Shown here piece by piece: positions 6,252 to 7,770 of a stretch of 7,770 bases of DNA. Position 1 is the first letter of the stretch. The number at the start of each line of letters is the position of its first letter. This DNA comes from an uncultured Pseudorhodobacter sp. (GTDB taxonomy: Bacteria; Pseudomonadota; Alphaproteobacteria; Rhodobacterales; Rhodobacteraceae), in the NCBI GenBank assembly GCA_945952425.1, contig CAMFIX010000126.1, positions 1 through 7,770 on the forward strand, in the 5' to 3' direction. The notes beneath the pieces were generated by a model that was not told the DNA's origin, searched no databases, and saw only the letters and a program-made list of their open reading frames with translations. Both the position numbers and the translations under genes were made by a program.

Positions 6252-6283
6252 CATTGGCACCCCCTTCCCCCGGCGCCCAAAAT

Positions 6284-7162
6284 ATGATCAAAAGCGCCAT
6301 GCAGGACTTCACCCCCAATCCGCGCCTTGGCCTTGTCTTCACGCTTCTGGGCGCGGGGCTTTTCATTCCCGATGCGCTGCTGGTGCGGCTTGCCCAGGCG
6401 CCGACGATGGACTTCGCCTTCTGGCGCGGGGTGATCGGCGGGGTGGCGACCCTGGCCGGGACGCTGGTCTTCGCCCGCGGTGCGATCCCCTCGTTGCGGC
6501 AGCTGGTCTCATGGCCCGCGCTGGCCCTGGTTTTGGCGCAGGGCCTGGGGTCGTTGTTCTACCTCTTGGCCATCGGTCAGACCACGGTGGCCAATGCGCT
6601 GCTGCTTTATGCCTCTTCGCCGTTTCTGGCGGCGCTTATGGGCTATGTCTTTCTGGGCGAACGGATTTCCCGCTTTACCTTCCTGTGCATGCTGGCCGTC
6701 TTCGCGGGCGTGGCGGTGATCGGCTCTGGCTCTTTGGGCAGCGGCGGGCGGGTTTGGGGCGACCTCTCGGCGCTGGCCAATGCCGTCGCGGCGGGGGCCT
6801 ATTACGTCATCCTGAGGAAAGCCGGGCCGCAAAGCCTGATCGTGGCCGCGGCCTTCGGCTATTTCGCCACGGCGCTGATCGCCCTGCCCTTCGCCGATTT
6901 CGCCCCCTTCACGCCCACGCAATGGGGCCTCGTGACAGTGAACGGCGCGCTCTGCCTGGCACTTGGCGCCGCAATCCAGATGATCGGGCCGCGCCATCTG
7001 CCCGCGGCCGAAGTCTCGATGCTGACGATGATCGAGATCGTGGGCTCGCCGCTACTGGTCTGGGCCTTCCTGGGCGAGGCGCCGCCGCTGCAAAGCCTGG
7101 TCGGCGGGGCGGTGATCCTCTCGGCCCTGATGGCCCACGGGCTCTGGCGGCTGCGGGGCTAA
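6284..7162 (+). CDS. EamA/DMT-superfamily membrane transporter
   Basis: The 292-residue polytopic protein has about ten hydrophobic segments arranged as two EamA repeats, the drug/metabolite transporter fold. The first repeat ends in the typical ANALLLYASSPFLAALMGYVFLGER (103-127, key residues Pro113 and Glu126). The second has the matching AEVSMLTMIEIVGSPLLVW with LGE at 263-265. Members export amino acids, sugars, nucleotides or toxic metabolites across the inner membrane; the substrate cannot be predicted. The start is uncertain. ATG 6284 and ATG 6299 (five residues shorter) are both possible and neither has a clear ribosome binding site. The frame stays open far upstream, but that part is antisense to three real genes and is not coding. 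Divergent from the monooxygenase operon with a shared control region, so it may move the same compound. Its TAA stop overlaps the stop of the opposing nuclease gene. Confidence 0.88.
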   Translation: MIKSAMQDFTPNPRLGLVFTLLGAGLFIPDALLVRLAQAPTMDFAFWRGVIGGVATLAGTLVFARGAIPSLRQLVSWPALALVLAQGLGSLFYLLAIGQTTVANALLLYASSPFLAALMGYVFLGERISRFTFLCMLAVFAGVAVIGSGSLGSGGRVWGDLSALANAVAAGAYYVILRKAGPQSLIVAAAFGYFATALIALPFADFAPFTPTQWGLVTVNGALCLALGAAIQMIGPRHLPAAEVSMLTMIEIVGSPLLVWAFLGEAPPLQSLVGGAVILSALMAHGLWRLRG

Positions 7163-7692
7163 AGCGCGAGCCAGATCGCCCCGTCGCGAAGCCCGCCGCG
7201 GATCAACCGCCCCGGGGTCTGGATTTCGGGATAGGCCTCGGCCCAGTCGCGAAAGCGGTCGCAGGTGACGATGGGCGCCTGTCGCCGGCGCGAGACCTCC
7301 AAGAGGAAACGGTCAGCCGGCTCACCCTTGGGGACGACCAGAACCTGCGCCTCGGGCAGGCCAAGCGCGCGGGCCATGAACGGGTCGTCGCAATAGCGGC
7401 CGAAGAGCTTGTAACCGGCATTGGCATCGAAGATCACGCCGGGGGTGAAGCCGCGGGTCTGAAGCTCGGCCACCACGGCGCGCAGGGGGCCGATGTCGGG
7501 CCGATTGTCCTGCCAATGCATGACATTCGATCCATCGACGAGGATTTCGGGCCGTTTCGCGGGCCGCCGCCGCAGCGGGCGCTGGCGGTCCTGGGCAAGC
7601 CGGTCGAGGCCCGGAGGGGGCTTGCTCCGCCGGTCGCGCCACAACAGGACGCCAAGGGCCAGGGCAAGAAGGGTTGCGACAAGAATAACCAT
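7159..7692 (-). CDS. Membrane-anchored NYN/PIN-like (Zc3h12a-type) ribonuclease domain protein
   Basis: The 177-residue protein has one N-terminal membrane segment (about 2-18, ILVATLLALALGVLLW). A basic, proline-rich linker to about residue 48 leads to a NYN-type nuclease domain. Conserved acidic and polar positions typical of this metal-dependent RNase fold are Asp53 and Asn56 in LVDGSNVMHW, Asp89 in IFDANAG, Asp127 in GEPADRF, and Asp145 and Asp149 in TCDRFRDW. In metazoan Zc3h12a such residues cleave RNA. Positive charges after the hydrophobic segment predict a cytoplasmic nuclease domain tethered to the inner membrane. The ATG at 7692-7690 lacks a strong ribosome binding site, but it is the only nearby start that includes the membrane segment. 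The TAG stop (7161-7159) overlaps the EamA stop from the other strand. RNA target and role are unknown. Confidence 0.82.
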   Translation of the reverse strand: MVILVATLLALALGVLLWRDRRSKPPPGLDRLAQDRQRPLRRRPAKRPEILVDGSNVMHWQDNRPDIGPLRAVVAELQTRGFTPGVIFDANAGYKLFGRYCDDPFMARALGLPEAQVLVVPKGEPADRFLLEVSRRRQAPIVTCDRFRDWAEAYPEIQTPGRLIRGGLRDGAIWLAL

Positions 7693-7722
7693 GCAAGACC
7701 AATGCGTTCAGGACTGATCTTG

Positions 7723-7751
7723 AAGTTGGGGACGACGCCCCGCGCCGTCAA
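7723..7751 (-). promoter_or_regulatory. Weak candidate promoter for the NYN nuclease gene
   Basis: On the minus strand TTGACG (7751-7746) resembles a sigma-70 -35 box and is followed after 17 nt by CAACTT (7728-7723), a poor -10 match. The position, about 30 nt before the start codon at 7692, is sensible. Weak -10 boxes are common in Rhodobacter-type promoters, but the call rests on the -35 box alone. Nothing else is evident between 7693 and the window end. Confidence 0.25.
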
Positions 7752-7770
7752 GCCCCGCATCGTGTATGCT

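Larger units (their letters stand above)
6182..6283. promoter_or_regulatory. Divergent promoter/operator region between monooxygenase operon and EamA gene
   Basis: This 102-nt gap separates divergently transcribed genes, so it must hold at least one promoter in each direction. It contains the monooxygenase ribosome binding site (AGGAGG, 6193-6188), a CCAATTTGG inverted repeat (6200-6208) and two copies of ACATATGTGCGA (6209-6220 and 6240-6251). It is locally AT-richer than the flanking genes. I cannot assign -35 and -10 boxes with confidence on either strand. A shared repressor or activator acting on both transcripts is the simplest reading. Confidence 0.5.

Noticed and set aside
6182..6280. 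N-terminal extension of the monooxygenase by about 33 residues
   Set aside because: It would cover the direct repeats and the ribosome binding site, has no family resemblance, and the Met at 6181 has an ideal AGGAGG 6 nt upstream.
4724..6283. Long open plus-strand frame running into the EamA gene, suggesting an 812-residue fusion
   Set aside because: The upstream part is antisense to the hydrolase, tautomerase and monooxygenase genes, all with clear family motifs. Its translation is rich in Arg, Pro, Gln and His without domain features, typical of GC-rich shadow frames.
7693..7770. Start or end of another gene at the right edge
   Set aside because: Short open frames exist on both strands, but 78 nt without a motif or ribosome binding site is too little to support a gene.

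Overview
The window is a gene-dense, very GC-rich stretch of bacterial chromosome. Codon use (third positions almost all G or C), GGAGG-type ribosome binding sites, a ppk1-ppx pair and AT-rich GATTTTTC/GAAAAATC hairpins in an otherwise GC-rich background all suggest an alphaproteobacterium, most likely of the Rhodobacteraceae. The family assignment is inference from style and protein resemblance, not from a marker gene. I see no rRNA, tRNA, CRISPR, integrase or insertion sequence.

Layout. (1) 1-4162, plus strand: the C-terminal two thirds of polyphosphate kinase (ppk1), then an 80-nt gap, exopolyphosphatase (ppx), a glyoxalase-like VOC protein and a phosphinothricin-type GNAT acetyltransferase. 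The last three overlap at their stop/start codons and look translationally coupled. (2) 4163-4216: two near-identical 21-nt perfect hairpins between convergent genes. (3) 4217-6181, minus strand, transcribed right to left: a luciferase-like flavin monooxygenase, a 63-residue 4-oxalocrotonate tautomerase homologue and an alpha/beta hydrolase, packed with 1-nt spacing and a 4-nt overlap. (4) 6182-6283: a divergent control region with two copies of a 12-nt direct repeat 31 nt apart. (5) 6284-7162, plus strand: an EamA/DMT-type membrane transporter. (6) 7159-7692, minus strand: a membrane-anchored NYN/PIN-like (Zc3h12a-type) ribonuclease whose stop codon overlaps that of the transporter. (7) 7693-7770: upstream region of that gene.

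How the genes work together. ppk1 and ppx encode opposing enzymes of inorganic polyphosphate metabolism. The monooxygenase, tautomerase and hydrolase look like three consecutive steps of a small degradative route: flavin-dependent oxygenation, keto/enol isomerisation and ester or lactone hydrolysis. The divergent transporter may serve the same compound. I cannot name the substrate.

The most notable sequence observation is in the monooxygenase gene. An in-frame TAG at 5275-5273 is followed, in the same frame, by 31 more codons that look like the normal C-terminal end of the family and finish at TAA 5179-5177, one base before the tautomerase start. The gene therefore appears to carry a nonsense mutation (or a sequence error) removing about a tenth of the protein.
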